Below, in pieces: positions 1-12,144 of a stretch of 64,000 nucleotides of DNA. The translations under genes and the position numbers were made by a program. This DNA comes from Patellaria atrata CBS 101060 (taxonomy: Eukaryota > Ascomycota > Dothideomycetes > Patellariales > Patellariaceae). The notes below the pieces were generated by a model, which was given only the letters and a program-made list of their open reading frames with translations, ran no database searches and was not told the origin of the DNA. The stretch is taken from contig MU006108.1 of NCBI GenBank assembly GCA_010093705.1, positions 230,516-294,515 on the forward strand, in the 5' to 3' direction. Every line of letters begins with the position of its first letter. Position 1 is the first letter of the stretch.

Positions 1-1632
1 CGTTCAGGTTGAGTATCTTGGTGAAACGAAGATCTTTTCGCCTCAGGAGATCTCTGCCATGGTTCTCGGCAAAGTGCGTATCATATCGAATCCTTTTTTT
101 GAGCTTACTAACGCATACACAGATGAAGGAGGTTGCGGAAGTCAAGCTCGGCAAGAAAGTCGAGAAAGCAGTCATCACTGTGCCTGCTTACTTCAATGAC
201 AACCAGAGACAGGCGACGAAAGATGCCGGTGCTATTTCTGGATTGAACGTTCTCCGTATCATCAACGAACCAACAGCCGCTGCCATTGCTTACGGTCTTG
301 GTTCAGGAAAGTCAGAGAAAGAGAGGAATGTTCTGATCTACGATCTAGGCGGTGGGACTTTCGATGTTTCTCTTCTACACATTCAGGGTGGAGTTTTCAC
401 TGTGAAGGCCACAGCCGGTGACACACATTTGGGTGGTCAAGATTTTGATACCAACTTATTGGAACATTTCAAGAAGGAGTTTCAACGTAAGACGAAGAAG
501 GATATCTCTAACGATCCCCGTGCTTTACGACGTCTGCGAACGGCCTGTGAACGCGCCAAGCGTACCCTTTCTACCGGAACTCAGACCACCGTAGAAATTG
601 ATTCTCTTTTCGACGGTGAGGACTTCAACTCTAATATCACCCGAGCTCGTTTCGAAGACCTAAACCAGAAGGCGTTCGGCGGTACTATTCAGCCCGTAGA
701 ACAAGTTCTGCAAGATGCTGGGTTGGACAAGAGCAAGGTCGACGAGATCGTTCTTGTTGGTGGATCTACTCGTATCCCTAAGATCCAGAAGCTCCTCAGT
801 GATTTCTTCGGTGGAAAGAAATTGGAGAAGAGCATCAACCCAGATGAAGCTGTAGCTTACGGTGCTGCTGTTCAGGCCGGTATTCTGTCTGGCAAGGCGA
901 CCTCTGCCGATACTGCGGACTTGCTTCTTCTTGACGTTGTCCCTCTGTCATTGGGTGTCGCTATGGAAGGAAACATTTTCGCATCTGTTGTTCCCCGTGG
1001 TCAAACTGTCCCTACTATCAAGAAGCGAACGTTCACCACCGTTGCAGACAACCAGCAGACCGTCCAATTCCCCGTTTACCAAGGTGAGCGTGTCAACTGT
1101 GAGGACAACACATCTCTTGGTGAATTCACTCTTGCTCCTATTCCACCAATGAAGGCTGGCGAGGCCGTTCTCGAGGTCGTGTTTGAGGTCGATGTCAACG
1201 GTATCCTGAAGGTCACCGCAACAGAAAAGACTTCCGGTCGCAGTGCAAACATTACTATTTCCAACTCAGTTGGTAAGCTCTCATCGACTGAGATTGAGAA
1301 CATGATCAACGGTATGTCCGTCCCTTGGTTACAGAAATGATTGTACTAACAGATTCACGACAGATGCGGAAAAGTTCAAAACTAGCGATGAGGCGTTCAG
1401 CAAGAAGCACGAATCAAGACAACAACTCGAATCGTACATCTCTCGCGTCGAGGAGATGATCTCAGACCCAGGCATGTCGATGAAGCTTAAGCGTGGCCAA
1501 AAGGAGAAGATCGAGTCGGCCCTGAGTGATGCTATGGCTCAGCTTGAAATCGAGGATACTGCTGCTGATGACTTGAGAAAGAAGGAGCTCGCATTGAAGC
1601 GGGTTGTCACCAAGGCTTTCTCTACCCGTTAA
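1..1632 (+). CDS. SSB1: Ribosome-associated Hsp70 chaperone, SSB type (5' partial)
   Basis: Cytosolic Hsp70 that binds nascent chains at the ribosome together with a J-protein partner. The gene enters from the left edge; visible exons are 2-73, 123-1311 and 1364-1632, separated by introns of 49 and 52 nt (74-122, 1312-1363), both with a ctaac branch site, and all three join in phase. The sequence shows the Hsp70 nucleotide-binding core: [17 protein letters not shown], the phosphate loop [10 protein letters not shown], and the adenosine motif VGGSTRIPK, then the substrate-binding domain and a helical lid. The protein ends [12 protein letters not shown] without an EEVD tail, which separates the Ssb class from cytosolic Ssa Hsp70s; Ssb proteins lack EEVD. 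The N-terminal part lies outside the window. Orthology to SSB is recognised from the C-terminus and is my judgement, but the Hsp70 identity is certain. Confidence 0.93.
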
Positions 1633-2541
1633 GCAACAAAGTGCAAGTGGTAACAAAAACCGATGTACTGGTGGAGCAAGGGAATGTGGGGCGGAAACTT
1701 CCAAAATCCTTCTGAGTTTGTCTACATCTAGATCGGTGCATTTGGGCCCCAAAAGTGCGTATGAGGGATTCTCTTTGGAGTCCTTTTGATTTCTTAGGTT
1801 GATGTTCAGCGTATTGTAAGGGAATTTGTCTCTGGCAACACTCAGAGAAAGCTCCTTGTATGAAGTTATAGGTTACCATGAATATGAACACGAACATATG
1901 ATTGAAATTCTCCTTGAACTTATTAATAGAAGTGGGCATTATTGTTACGAGCGCTGATAAGAGTTTAATACACACCGTCGTGGCTGTTTACACAGTTTCG
2001 AAAATTAGGTGGTACACAGTGCAAAAGCTACTTTCACGTGCGCCTTGGCTGTCAAGTCGAAACGAGAGCGACGGGAATGACGGAAACAAAATATGTAGAA
2101 ACACCGGAAGTACGTGGATGCCATTGTAGAGGGACGTGGACAGCAGCTACTCAAAACATGCCATTCGTCACCCTCGCTGTCATTCCAAGCTTCCAAGTAC
2201 AACTCATATTGATGGATGGAAATTGGGATCAAATTCTAACAACGAATATCGCCAAAACCCACGCCCATTAACAACCCCGGTCAAACGCGACCCCCTTTCG
2301 TTCTCAACTACAGCGCGGTATCTGACCATTGCGGTACAATACTTTGGACATTCGGAAAACTCGTGAACCCACACAAAACCGCCTTTCCCCATGGCTTTAT
2401 AGTGTCAATTAATCTGCTACCATTTATACTTTTTCTTTGGCTCCAACCTTGCATACCGCATTACCGCTAAGAATTCGGCTGGCGTCAATCGGTGAAGCGA
2501 AAGAAAAAAAATATAATTAACTTAAACCACAGTCGCCCACC
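1633..2541. other. Intergenic region between SSB and EPT1 genes
   Basis: About 0.9 kb holding the SSB 3' untranslated region and the presumptive promoter and leader of the next gene. The open frames here are short and lack coding character. An A-rich stretch with ATAATTAAC lies just before the EPT1 start. I see no RNA gene or repeat. Confidence 0.5.
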
Positions 2542-4249
2542 ATGACAACCAGCAGCAGTAAGTCTCTGGATTTAGAGGCTCAAGTTGTTGTTATGCCGAT
2601 AAGTCAATGTACCCAACCTCGTTTCGTTCCTCCATCCCCATTTACGCGTCTTGTGTGAGCTTACATGCTAATTCTTCACTCTCTCTGGTAGATACTGCTG
2701 CCCATGAGTGCGTCTCGGAAGAGGCGCTAGCGCATCTCAAAACATACAAATACTCCAGTGTTGATAAGTCGTTAATATCACGCTATATACTTAAACATTA
2801 TGTACGCACATCCTCCATGAATACCATTACCACTCCTAGTACCCCAGTCTAACATACTACATCAGTGGAATACGTTTGTGGAAGTTCTACCGCTATGGGT
2901 GGCGCCGAATATGGTAACGCTGCTGGGGTTCTTCTTCATAATTGGGAATGTGGGCATATTAGAGCTGTATATCCCCGATTTCGTGGGACCGGTACGAACA
3001 CCAAAATGGCTACTTCAGATTGAGATATAGGACAAAGCATGCTGATATTAGGTATAGGCTCCATCATGGGTATACTACAGTTTTGCTTTCGGTCTTTGGA
3101 TGTGAGTATGATGTTTACAATTTGGCGTATTTAAGAGTCTCATAGCGGACATCTAGGTACTCGACAATGGACAATGTCGATGGCAAACAGGCACGAAGAA
3201 CAGGCACATCGAGCGGACTAGGAGAACTCTTTGAGTGCGTATATTACAATCCGATTGGACCAACAACTTCCTCGTATTGACATGGACCAGTCACGGCATC
3301 GACTCTCTGAATTGTACATTGGCTAGCATGCTAGAAGTTGCGGCCATGGGCTACGGCTCAACGAAAACCGGTGCCTTCACCTGCTTGATACCTTGTTTAC
3401 CGATGTTTTTCTCTACGTGGGAAACGTATCACACGCATACGTTGTACCTTGGTTATTTCAATGGCCCAACAGGTACGTTAGCACAAGATTACACAACAAA
3501 GAAAATCTGTCTGACAATTTGCAGAGGGCCTTATCCTTGCCTGCACGTTCATGGTTCTCTCCGGTTACTATGGTCCCTCTATATGGTCCACTCCCATCGT
3601 GGAACATATTCCTTCCTTATCAGCGTATCTGGATTTCGATCTCTCCTTCCGTGATCTATGGGTACCCATCCTGTTTGGAGCCTTTCTAATTGCCCATCTC
3701 CCTGCCTGCGTTCTCAATGTCGCCCGTGCCCGACGCGCACAGAATCTTCCGGTCCTTCCTCTATTGCTCGAATGGACTCCTGTGATCATTTTCTCACTCT
3801 GTTGCACCGCCTGGCTCGGAAGCCCGTATTCAACAATTCTGAGCTCTAATCATCTTGTCCTGTTTTGTTGTACCATGAGCCTTGTCTTTGGCCGCATGAC
3901 AACCAAGATTATCCTCGCCCACTTGACCCGACAACCGTTTCCATACTGGACTGTTATGCTGACTCCACTCATCGGCGGTGCGGTGCTCGTAAATTTACCC
4001 TATATTGGACTGGGCATCCCGAGTGTGGTTGAGAATGTTGAGACATGGTATCTGCGCGGATACTTTGTTTTTGCGGCAATCGTCTACGTCCGATGGGCTA
4101 CTCTGGTTATCAACAGCATCTGCGCCTATCTGGGGATAAATTGTTTGACAATTCCTGCAAAGAAGCAAGCGGAGATACGCGAAAAAGAGAAAGTCGAGTG
4201 GGCGAATGGTTCTAGTACCAATGGAGCTGCTGGTACGAAAAAAGATTAG
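2542..4249 (+). CDS. EPT1: CDP-alcohol phosphotransferase (ethanolamine/cholinephosphotransferase)
   Basis: Final enzyme of the Kennedy pathway: transfers phosphoethanolamine or phosphocholine from the CDP-alcohol to diacylglycerol in ER/Golgi membranes. Seven exons join in phase: 2542-2557, 2692-2801, 2866-2991, 3058-3101, 3157-3234, 3291-3472 and 3525-4249, giving 426 residues, the usual length of the family. The first intron splits the sixth codon, so the protein begins MTTSSN. The catalytic CDP-alcohol phosphotransferase signature DG-x2-AR-x8-G-x3-D-x3-D is complete, spelled DGKQAR...GELFDHGID across the exon 5/6 junction. Several hydrophobic segments follow, and the hydrophilic C-terminus is lysine/glutamate rich. 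The acceptor at 3056-3057 was chosen because the earlier AG gives an immediate stop. Whether the enzyme prefers ethanolamine or choline cannot be read from sequence. Confidence 0.93.
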
Positions 4250-5040
4250 AGTACAGTGATACTAGACTATACCAGTAGTCTAGTGGAAGTTAAGATCGTA
4301 TCTCATAGACCTTAGAGGGGCTGTTCATTATACCGTTCCTGATTGAGCCATGGTCGCCAGCAGCAGTTTGGATATGGCCCTCACATCAGGGAGTTCTGGG
4401 CATTTGGGTGGAGCGAATTTCTTTATCAGCATTAGCGATGCTTCTTCCCCAGGTGTTGTGGCACTGGAAGGAAAAGGGCCTTGGAGGCTGGGTCTCCACT
4501 ATCATATCATCAGGCCTGCCGTGCGCTTTTTGTGCATTCAAAGAGCTGCCTACATTCAACAGCATTAGAGCGATTTTAATGATTACTCTATTTTTAATAA
4601 GAGAAATTCATGGGTGGAGAGAGAATAGCGACTCTCAAGGTAGGCTTGTACTAGATTTGTAATTAGAAAGTCGAAGAGGCAAATGAATATGGTGTCATCA
4701 AGCATATTGTTTATAGCTGACGTATTTGCTAAATGATACTGAAAGCTAGATACTAAATCAGTCGTACCCTCTTGATTTGGAATTGTATCATCTCCGCGAT
4801 ATCATAGTACCTAGTAAATATGGGTCGGATGATGGGAAACTTTAAACGTTAATTGATCGGCATGTGGCTAAGAACACCTTTTTGTTGGATCGCCTTGTCA
4901 GCACTCTAGAACTACTCTTCAAGATGTTATGCGAACGTCAGGCTTCATGAGCATTTTCCTCAACGAAAAGCTGACGTTCTCGAGAGATATATCGATAATG
5001 ATGGGTGCTTGAAACAAAAACACGTTCTACTATCTGCAGA
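4250..5040. other. Intergenic region upstream of the phosphodiesterase gene
   Basis: About 0.8 kb with no supportable gene. It contains ATGGTGTCAT at 4689-4698, which fits the Neurospora CYS3 bZIP consensus ATGRYRYCAT, and CACGTT at 5021-5026, a low-affinity Pho4/NUC-1-like core, 15 bases before the chosen start. Both are single short matches and may be chance. Confidence 0.4.
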
Positions 5041-7429
5041 ATGGCTCCCACCGATCAAGAAAAGGCGACACTCCTGTCCCCTCCAACGAACGACGACCTT
5101 GATGGCTCAGATTTTACTGCATCTGAAAACGAGCTTATGAGCGATGCCGAAGATGAACACCATGATGGAAGGACATCGCTGGAGATTGCGCAGGACGGAG
5201 TCGAACTACTAAATGAAGAGGAAGAGCGGGAGAAACTGTTAACAGAGGGTGATCCTACTCAACGTGTGCTTAGAGGATTGTTCGGCGGAAGGAACGCAGG
5301 GCCATGCCATGATAATGAGGATATAAGGATAGCCAAACGGGAGAGGAGGAAAGCAGAAAGAGCTGGGAGAGGAACTCGAAGGCGAAAGAAGGGGGAACTT
5401 ATGTATGATATGGAGGGAGGCCCACGCAGGTCTGACTCTGAGCTATCGAGGGACTCGTCTGAGTCTGACCAGCAGAGACTAGGTATTATCAGAGGACAGA
5501 AAACTGTATGTTGGAGCCTGTCTACACCTATAAAGGGTCGTTCAATACTGATATACACAGTCACGGCGTTCACGCTTCCTTCGGTTCACCCTTATACATG
5601 TTCTCATCATCCTAGCATTCCTAATATTACTCTTTGGTGCTTATAAGGCTTCCCGCGGATCCTCATCGCAGGCAAAAATAGGCCCTTTCTTTAACGGTAC
5701 CGCACATTTCGCACATACAACGATATTGATATCCCTGGACGGGTTTCGAGCCGACTTCCTCAACCGTGGACTTACGCCGACGCTGAACGGTTTCATCCAA
5801 GAGGGAATCTCACCTAAATATATGCTCCCAAGTTTCCCAAGTGTAACCTTCCCCAATCATTACACCATAGTCACAGGACTGTACCCGGAGAGTCACGGAA
5901 TCGTTGGCAACACATTTTGGGATCCCAAATTTAATGAGGAGTTCTACTATACAAATCCATCAGGGATGCAACCAAAATGGTGGGGTGGAGAGCCGTTATG
6001 GGTAACTGCTGAGAAACAGGGTATTCGAACCGCCATACACATGTGGCCAGGCTCTGAAGCACATATACTCAATGTGACACCTACCTACCTCGATAAATAC
6101 AATGGATCCGAGATGCTATCTGCCAAGGTCGATCGTATAATGGAACTCCTGGACCGACCGGGTCCTGACAATCTCTTACCCGGGGAAGGTCCTCCGCGGC
6201 CCCAATTGCTCGCTGCTTATGTTCCAAACGTGGACTCAGATGGCCATACGTATGGACCCAATAGCACTGAAATCCGTCAAACCATTCGCAACGTTGACAC
6301 TATGCTCAATGATATTCTCCTCGGCCTCAAGGACCGCAACCTAACGGACATTGTGAATGTTGTCGTAGTGTCCGATCATGGTATGGCGACAACTGATGTT
6401 AGCCGTCTCATTCAGTTCGAGGACCTCATCAACCCTGACGAGATCGAACATATTGACGGTTGGCCTCTGTATGGGCTCAGACCGAAGAATATCAGCAACC
6501 TGCTTCCTATTTACCAGAAACTGAGAGCCAGAATCAAAGCCAACCCCAATATCGATGTCTACCTTCGTGACGAAAACATGCCACCTCACTACCACTTCTC
6601 TAACAATGAGCGTATCGCGCCTCTTTGGATCATTCCCAAAACTGGCTGGGCCGTTGTCACGAAAAAGGAATTCAACGTCGAAGAAGGCCTACGGAACGGC
6701 GATGTCTACCACCCCCGCGGCCTGCACGGCTACGACTTCGAGAATCCCCTCATGCGCGCCATCTTCGTCGCCAGGGGTCCAGCATTCCCACATACCCCAG
6801 GTAGCAGGATGGACAATTTCCGTAAGTTACACTGAACCCCCCGAAATCCAAACCAAGTCCCAACTCCTCCAGTTGAGATTCACGGGCTAACCTCCAGCAC
6901 AGAAAACATCGAACTCTACAACATCATCTGCGACTCTCTCGGCATCGAACCACGTCCGAATAACGGGACATTACGCCTCCCGCTCAAGCCCGTAGGTTTA
7001 CATTCCGATCCCCACGACCCGACTCTCGAGGCGCCGGAGGATCCCCAACCTTCTACCTCTTCTTCGGTAGTCCCGAACCAGACCGCCACGCGTGCATCTC
7101 CCAGACCCTCGCTCCAAGCCTCGACGTACAAGCTCGAGGACCACTTACTCCCAGCCCCAAGCTCCGAAGCCTCGTCTCAGTTACAGGTGTCTGCAGCTTC
7201 GAGTGCCGTCTCCACGAGCGCTGCGTTGACGTCGACAGAGGCGGACATGCCTACACGTCCTGTCGTCGTTGCTCCCTCTTCAAAGACGGGCGTTGAAGAT
7301 CAGGAGCCCCCGGCTGGCGATTGGGATGCGTGGTGGAAGTGGTTCTTGGGGAAAGTGGATGCGGCGAAGGAGTGGGCAAGTGCGGCTTTTCAAGGGGCCG
7401 GGAATGAGGGTGAGAGAGAGGGCGGTTGA
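5041..7429 (+). CDS. NPP1: Type II membrane nucleotide pyrophosphatase/phosphodiesterase
   Basis: Ectonucleotide pyrophosphatase/phosphodiesterase of the alkaline-phosphatase superfamily; hydrolyses nucleotide and sugar-nucleotide phosphodiesters outside the cytosol. Exons 5041-5505, 5561-6821 and 6903-7429 give 750 residues. The cytosolic N-terminus (about 1-155) is very acidic and then basic; a single hydrophobic span at about 163-181 (LIHVLIILAFLILLFGAY) acts as signal anchor. The catalytic domain follows: metal ligand Asp in ISLDGFRADF, nucleophile Thr in FPNHYT, VDSDGHTYG, and SDHGM, all the expected two-zinc ligands, then a histidine in RGLHGYD. The last 150 residues are a Ser/Thr/Ala/Pro-rich tail with a tryptophan cluster (WDAWWKWF). 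The start at 5041 is preferred over an in-frame ATG-less extension from 5005. In yeast the paralogues are induced by phosphate starvation; regulation here is not shown. Confidence 0.92.
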
Positions 7430-8043
7430 GGGTTGAGGACAGCTTTTTTTTGGGGTTTTGGGCGATTCGGGGGGAGTTGGGGTTGGGGATATATTTATGT
7501 GGTTCTTTCTGTTTTGGTGTTGGTGTGATACCCGTATGGTTGGTTCCAGGTTCTAAAAGTAGGGGTTGTATATTATATGTAGTTTATTCATTAGAGAGGT
7601 CAGTTAGCTGTTCCGACGGTTGATTTCAGTTCAGAGTACATGCCCTACACATGCACCCTGAAACCATCTTTCTAAACAACGCGAAGCTTTCCACCAGCGA
7701 TATTTGAATAGTCTTGGTTCAGAATATAGTATTGAAAGGGCATCGTTACATAAGTCGCTTGCCGTCCTTGAATGATGTAACATCAAGACAAATCTAAGGT
7801 ATATATGTACAATATTTGATATAATATCTACAAACCATGCTCATGCTATGGACATGTCATTTAGTGTCGAGCTCTGGAACGCAGACCACTCGGATGCGCG
7901 ACATGCCTCTTTCTGCTGTTGGCCATCAGAGTTGCATCGTACACCGTCCCTATGCCAGAGGAGGTATTGGCTGGTTCAGCTATTTTCTAATCGGGCTCTA
8001 CAGAGTAGGTTCTGGTTAGCCAGACGTGTGGTATGGAAGGTGA
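7430..8043. other. Convergent intergenic region
   Basis: About 0.6 kb between two convergent genes, made of their 3' untranslated regions. It is T- and G-rich directly after the phosphodiesterase stop. No gene, repeat array or RNA gene seen. Confidence 0.5.
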
Positions 8044-9469
8044 TCAATCGTTTTGATTTTCATCTTCTCCACCACTCTCCTTATCGCCGATCTTGCTGCT
8101 TCCATCGACGAGCCTGGCGAACTCCGCCACAAGCCTAGCGGTAGCCTCGACGTTCTCCCTCGCAGAATCGAGCAATTGTTCGCGCATGTGGTCAGGTACC
8201 CGAGGGTCCCTTGATGCTTTCATTTCTTCCAATTCGCTTTCTTTCTCCTGCAGATGTCTCTGGAGGGTCTGGTACGTCCTCAAGGGCTTGTACTGCCCGG
8301 ATTCGATGTGTTTCGGTACCTGAGGCATCCATCCCCACTTCTTGCCCTCCTTCGCGGGCTGCAACTGAAGCATGTTTTTTCTCGAATCCGCGATCATCCA
8401 ATCGAGAAGAGAGATTTCCGCCCACAGGTTGAAGTGCATGCTCCCTAGCAGTTCGAGTTCCTTGCGCTGCCCTCGCCTTATCGATTCGTCCTTCTCTCTG
8501 TAGAATATCTGTTCCCGTCTCGCGAGCTCTATCCAGAGGTATTCTGTCTCCTCTACGAGTTGCTTTCGAAGGTCTGTTAGCTCTACTATATGCCCTTGTA
8601 GTTCCTGGAGACCTTCCTGTGGGCTTCGTGGTTCCCAGTGATAATCAGTGGTGGGGACCCATTTCCTTTTCTCATTTTCGTCTATGATATATACGTGGGG
8701 TGCTGCACCCGGTTGCGACTGTTGTCCGTATTCTTGAAGCTCTTCGAATACAGCCACGGTTCCATGGGAGGGTACACCTGGCTGAGAGGTGTCTTTGTCT
8801 GAACCTTTGAGCATTGAGAACAGTTGCTCAAGCGGGGTTGGAGATCCAGCCGCTGCCTTCCTTTCCTGCGCTTCGGCAAAATATTTTTTACGCAACTTGA
8901 CTTTGAACTGCGTCGCTTGTCCCTGCGTCTCCATGAACGTGCGCCAAGCGCTACCTGCAGTATCTGACATTCTATAGAATCCAACATGAAATGCAAAGAA
9001 GCCGCCCATAGCAGCAGCCCCAAGATATCGGGTGAAGTTCATAGGGCGATGTTTTCTCCTGAGGAATGCCATGGCCATACCCCCACATGCTCCCACCACT
9101 ATGTAATCGTCAAGCTCGACCTGATCGTTCAGTTCAATCCAACTTCGACGCCTAGGTTTAATTTTGAGCGCGTCGAGCATCGGTTGCTCCACCCATCGCT
9201 GGCCAGTATTGAGCCCTACTTGTGTAATGGTTGCCCAGAGGGTGCATGTTCCGGCCGTCGTTAGCGAGGGACCGACCTGTCTTGAGACCAAAAGTCGAAA
9301 CAAACCACCAACTGTGCCAATTAAAGGAATGAGAATATTGTCAAGGCGAGCAGGAAGTGGACTGGGGACTGGTGGATAGGCGGCATGTTGACCTTCCACT
9401 ATGGATGGTTAGTCTAAGTAGAGTATGGGTCGACTATAGCTTACGAGGACTTGGAAATATTCGCGTCAT
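8044..9469 (-). CDS. Conserved hypothetical membrane-associated protein with C-terminal coiled coil
   Basis: I do not recognise a named family. A tiny first exon (9469-9445, nine codons beginning MTRIFPSP) is joined over a 46-nt intron (9444-9399) to 9398-8044, giving 459 residues; this supplies an ATG, which the long exon lacks at its 5' end. Residues about 20-80 contain two moderately hydrophobic stretches (NILIPLIGTVGGLF and SLTTAGTCTLWATIT), and about 100-140 two glycine-rich hydrophobic stretches (VVGACGGMAMAF, YLGAAAMGGFFAFHVGF), so it is probably a membrane protein, perhaps of mitochondria or peroxisomes. The second half is long, charged and helical with heptad character, tryptophan-rich, ending in an acidic tail. 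Its promoter region of 417 bp is shared divergently with REX1. Function is unknown. Confidence 0.8.
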
Positions 9470-9886
9470 GTTTGAGCAAGAAAGTCAATTCAGTATAATA
9501 TCGAGAATAGCCTACAACTGGTAGACAGAAGGGAAGAGGGCACTTGGGGAGTAAGATCATAGTAGGGCCAAGCAGGAAAGATTCAATCAATCCATTAACA
9601 GCAGTTGCATGCGATTTATCAAAAGAGAGAGTGGTTTAAGACACGAGGGATGCATTGAGACCTATCTGAAGCATGTGGGATTACAGAAATTGGCCACAAA
9701 TGGTTTTGAGGGAAGCTTAACGCGAGGAAGGTCGTCAGTCTTGGCGCGTTTATGAAGTACCTTACAGCGGCTTACCTAAAACGGTAAAACTAGTAGTTCT
9801 ACCAACCTCAAATATCATTTCTTAGATCCTGCCAAATAACAAACCACAACACATCACCTCTTTACCAAGGGGTATGTGCGACAGGA
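9470..9886. promoter_or_regulatory. Divergent promoter region
   Basis: 417 bp between divergent starts, so it must hold promoters for both the hypothetical membrane protein (minus strand) and REX1 (plus strand). No specific operator was recognised. Confidence 0.4.
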
Positions 9887-12144
9887 ATGGGTCATAAAAG
9901 AAGGCATGACGAGTACAACGATAATAGCTCTGCCACAAAAGCGTTCGGTATGGGACAGACACTCTCATGGTTGAGAGAACCAGAATCAACCTTGCAAACA
10001 GAGGAAAATCTTGAGAAGGACTTAGTGCACAAGGATGGAGATGGCGATTGGCAGTATGTTGAAGGGCAATCCAGGAAGAAGCAGAAGCAAAAGCAGAAGA
10101 AACAAGAGAACAACTATCCGGCCATCACTCATTCGCCAAGTGCTCGTTTTCAAAGCCACATCAAAATCAACGACTTTCAGAGCTTAATACTGTACCTTCT
10201 CGCAGATGCTGGAGGTCCCCAGTGGGTATCTGTCCGACATCATCATCATATCGGGAAAGTTGTTGTTCTCATGGTACCAGGTCTGGAGGCTTCAATGTTC
10301 AATGGCAACATCCAACTAGAAGCACCACAACCAGATCAAAACACAGATCATCCCGAACCTGAAATCACCCATGCTAACGTGGCTGGAACGCATATATCTG
10401 TAGGTGTTTCCTCATCTGATAAACTACCACAGCAGTCTGCTAGATACGACAATAGGAGGCTTCTGAATCCAGATGACTATTATCCTAGCAAATTAGTCGC
10501 GGAGAACTTACCAGATGTTCTTAGACCTCTTGCGGCTATTTTTCCGCACGTTTGGCCAGTAAAGACGCCGGGTGACGATAGGTACTCGAAACTACATTCA
10601 CCACTTCATGCAATACTTACCAGTCCGTTGCCAAAATCGAGAGAAGAGAAGAAAGCGAAAGGCCCTCAACCACCTCGCGAGGGTAAATCATGGTCCAACC
10701 AGAGGACTAGAGTCTCAGAATTCCTTGCCACGAGGGAAGAGTTGCAAGAGGACGAATACGTTATTCATCCTGCGTATTTTGAATCGCTCGAAGAGAAAGC
10801 AGCTGCTCTCCAGCAACGTGAGGCTGCGAAGCAGTCCATCGCAGATGGATGGGTTGATTCAAATGTAACCGATATTGCTGCAGGCGATGTTCCAGAAAAG
10901 GAAATTCCAGCGGGAAGCGTCACGGCTGGCAGAGATATCATTGCCATGGATTGCGAAATGTGTAAAACAGAAGGTGGACAATTCGAACTCACCCGAATCA
11001 GCCTGGTCGGTTGGGATGGTTCCGTCATTTTGGACGAGCTTGTTAAACCTACAAGACCTATCGTTGATTACCTGACTCGGTAAGAACACCTCGTCCCGGT
11101 ACTTATAGTTTGTACGCTAATACTACTTCTAGGTATTCTGGGATCACCGCAAAGATGTTGGAAAATGTAACAACAACACTACCTGACATTCAAAAAGGTT
11201 TACTTGAACTTCTTACTCCTCGTACTATTCTGATTGGACATTCTCTCAACTCAGACCTCGCGGCTTTGAAACTCACGCATCCTTTCATTATTGATACCAG
11301 TATATTGTATCCACACCCTGGAGGACCCCCAAGGAAGTCTGCTCTCAAATGGTTGGCCCAAAAGTATTTGTCTCGTGAGATTCAAAAAGGTCATGGTACT
11401 GCAGGTCACGACAGTATCGAGGATGCTAGGGCTTGCCTTGACCTAGTCAAGGAAAAGTGTGAGAGAGGTCCAGCTTGGGGAACAAGCGATGCAAGCTCAG
11501 AGTCAATATTCAAACGAATAAGTCGTGTACAGAAACATAAGAGCCAAAGCACGAATGGAAGCTCACAGGAATTCAGAACCGGAGCAGTGGTTGACTGGGG
11601 CGATCCACGTAGGGGTCACGGTCGTCATGCACAGGTCTGTATAGGTTGCGAAGATGACGAAGACGTTGTACGAGGTGTCAAAGTGGCAGTGAACGGTGAT
11701 CCAGAGAATGAATCAATACCTCCGACCGGTGTAGATTTTGTTTGGGCTAGACTCAGAGAGTTGGAAGCATTACGAGGCTGGTGGAATAGAACAAAGTCAG
11801 CGGAAAACGCCGAAAGACGTTCGAACGCTCTGGCAGCTTCAGCAACGGCTGATGGCGAGGAGCCTGACACGAGAACTCTTTCAGCTGCAGTGCAGAAGGC
11901 GGTGACCCACATTTCAGAAATTTTCGAATCTCTACCTCAGTGTACGGCGTTCATGGTCTATAGCGGGAGTGGTGATCCACGCGAAGTCACCCGAATGCAT
12001 GCATTGCACCAGCAGTTCAAGCAGGAATTCAGGACCAAGAAGTGGGACGAACTCAGTGTCAAATGGACGGACAGTGAGGAACAAAAACTGAAGAAAGCAT
12101 GCAGAAAAGCTAGAGATGGCATTGGATTCGTCGTGGTCAAATGA
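9887..12144 (+). CDS. REX1: RNA exonuclease Rex1 (DEDDh 3'-5' exonuclease)
   Basis: Nuclear 3'-5' exonuclease that trims 5S rRNA, 5.8S rRNA and tRNA precursors in yeast. Exons 9887-11079 and 11133-12144, one 53-nt intron, 734 residues. The N-terminus begins with a basic patch (MGHKRRHDEY) and has a lysine/glutamine tract (KKQKQKQKKQ) suited to nuclear import. The exonuclease domain spans about 350-510 and all DEDDh residues are visible: Asp and Glu in AMDCEMCKT, Asp in IGHSLNSDLAAL, and His/Asp in HDSIEDARAC. The intron interrupts the domain between DYLTR and YSGIT. The C-terminal 200 residues have no recognised domain but are charged. REX1 rather than REX3 or REX4 is inferred from the length and the long N-terminal region; confidence in the exonuclease itself is very high. 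Confidence 0.92.
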
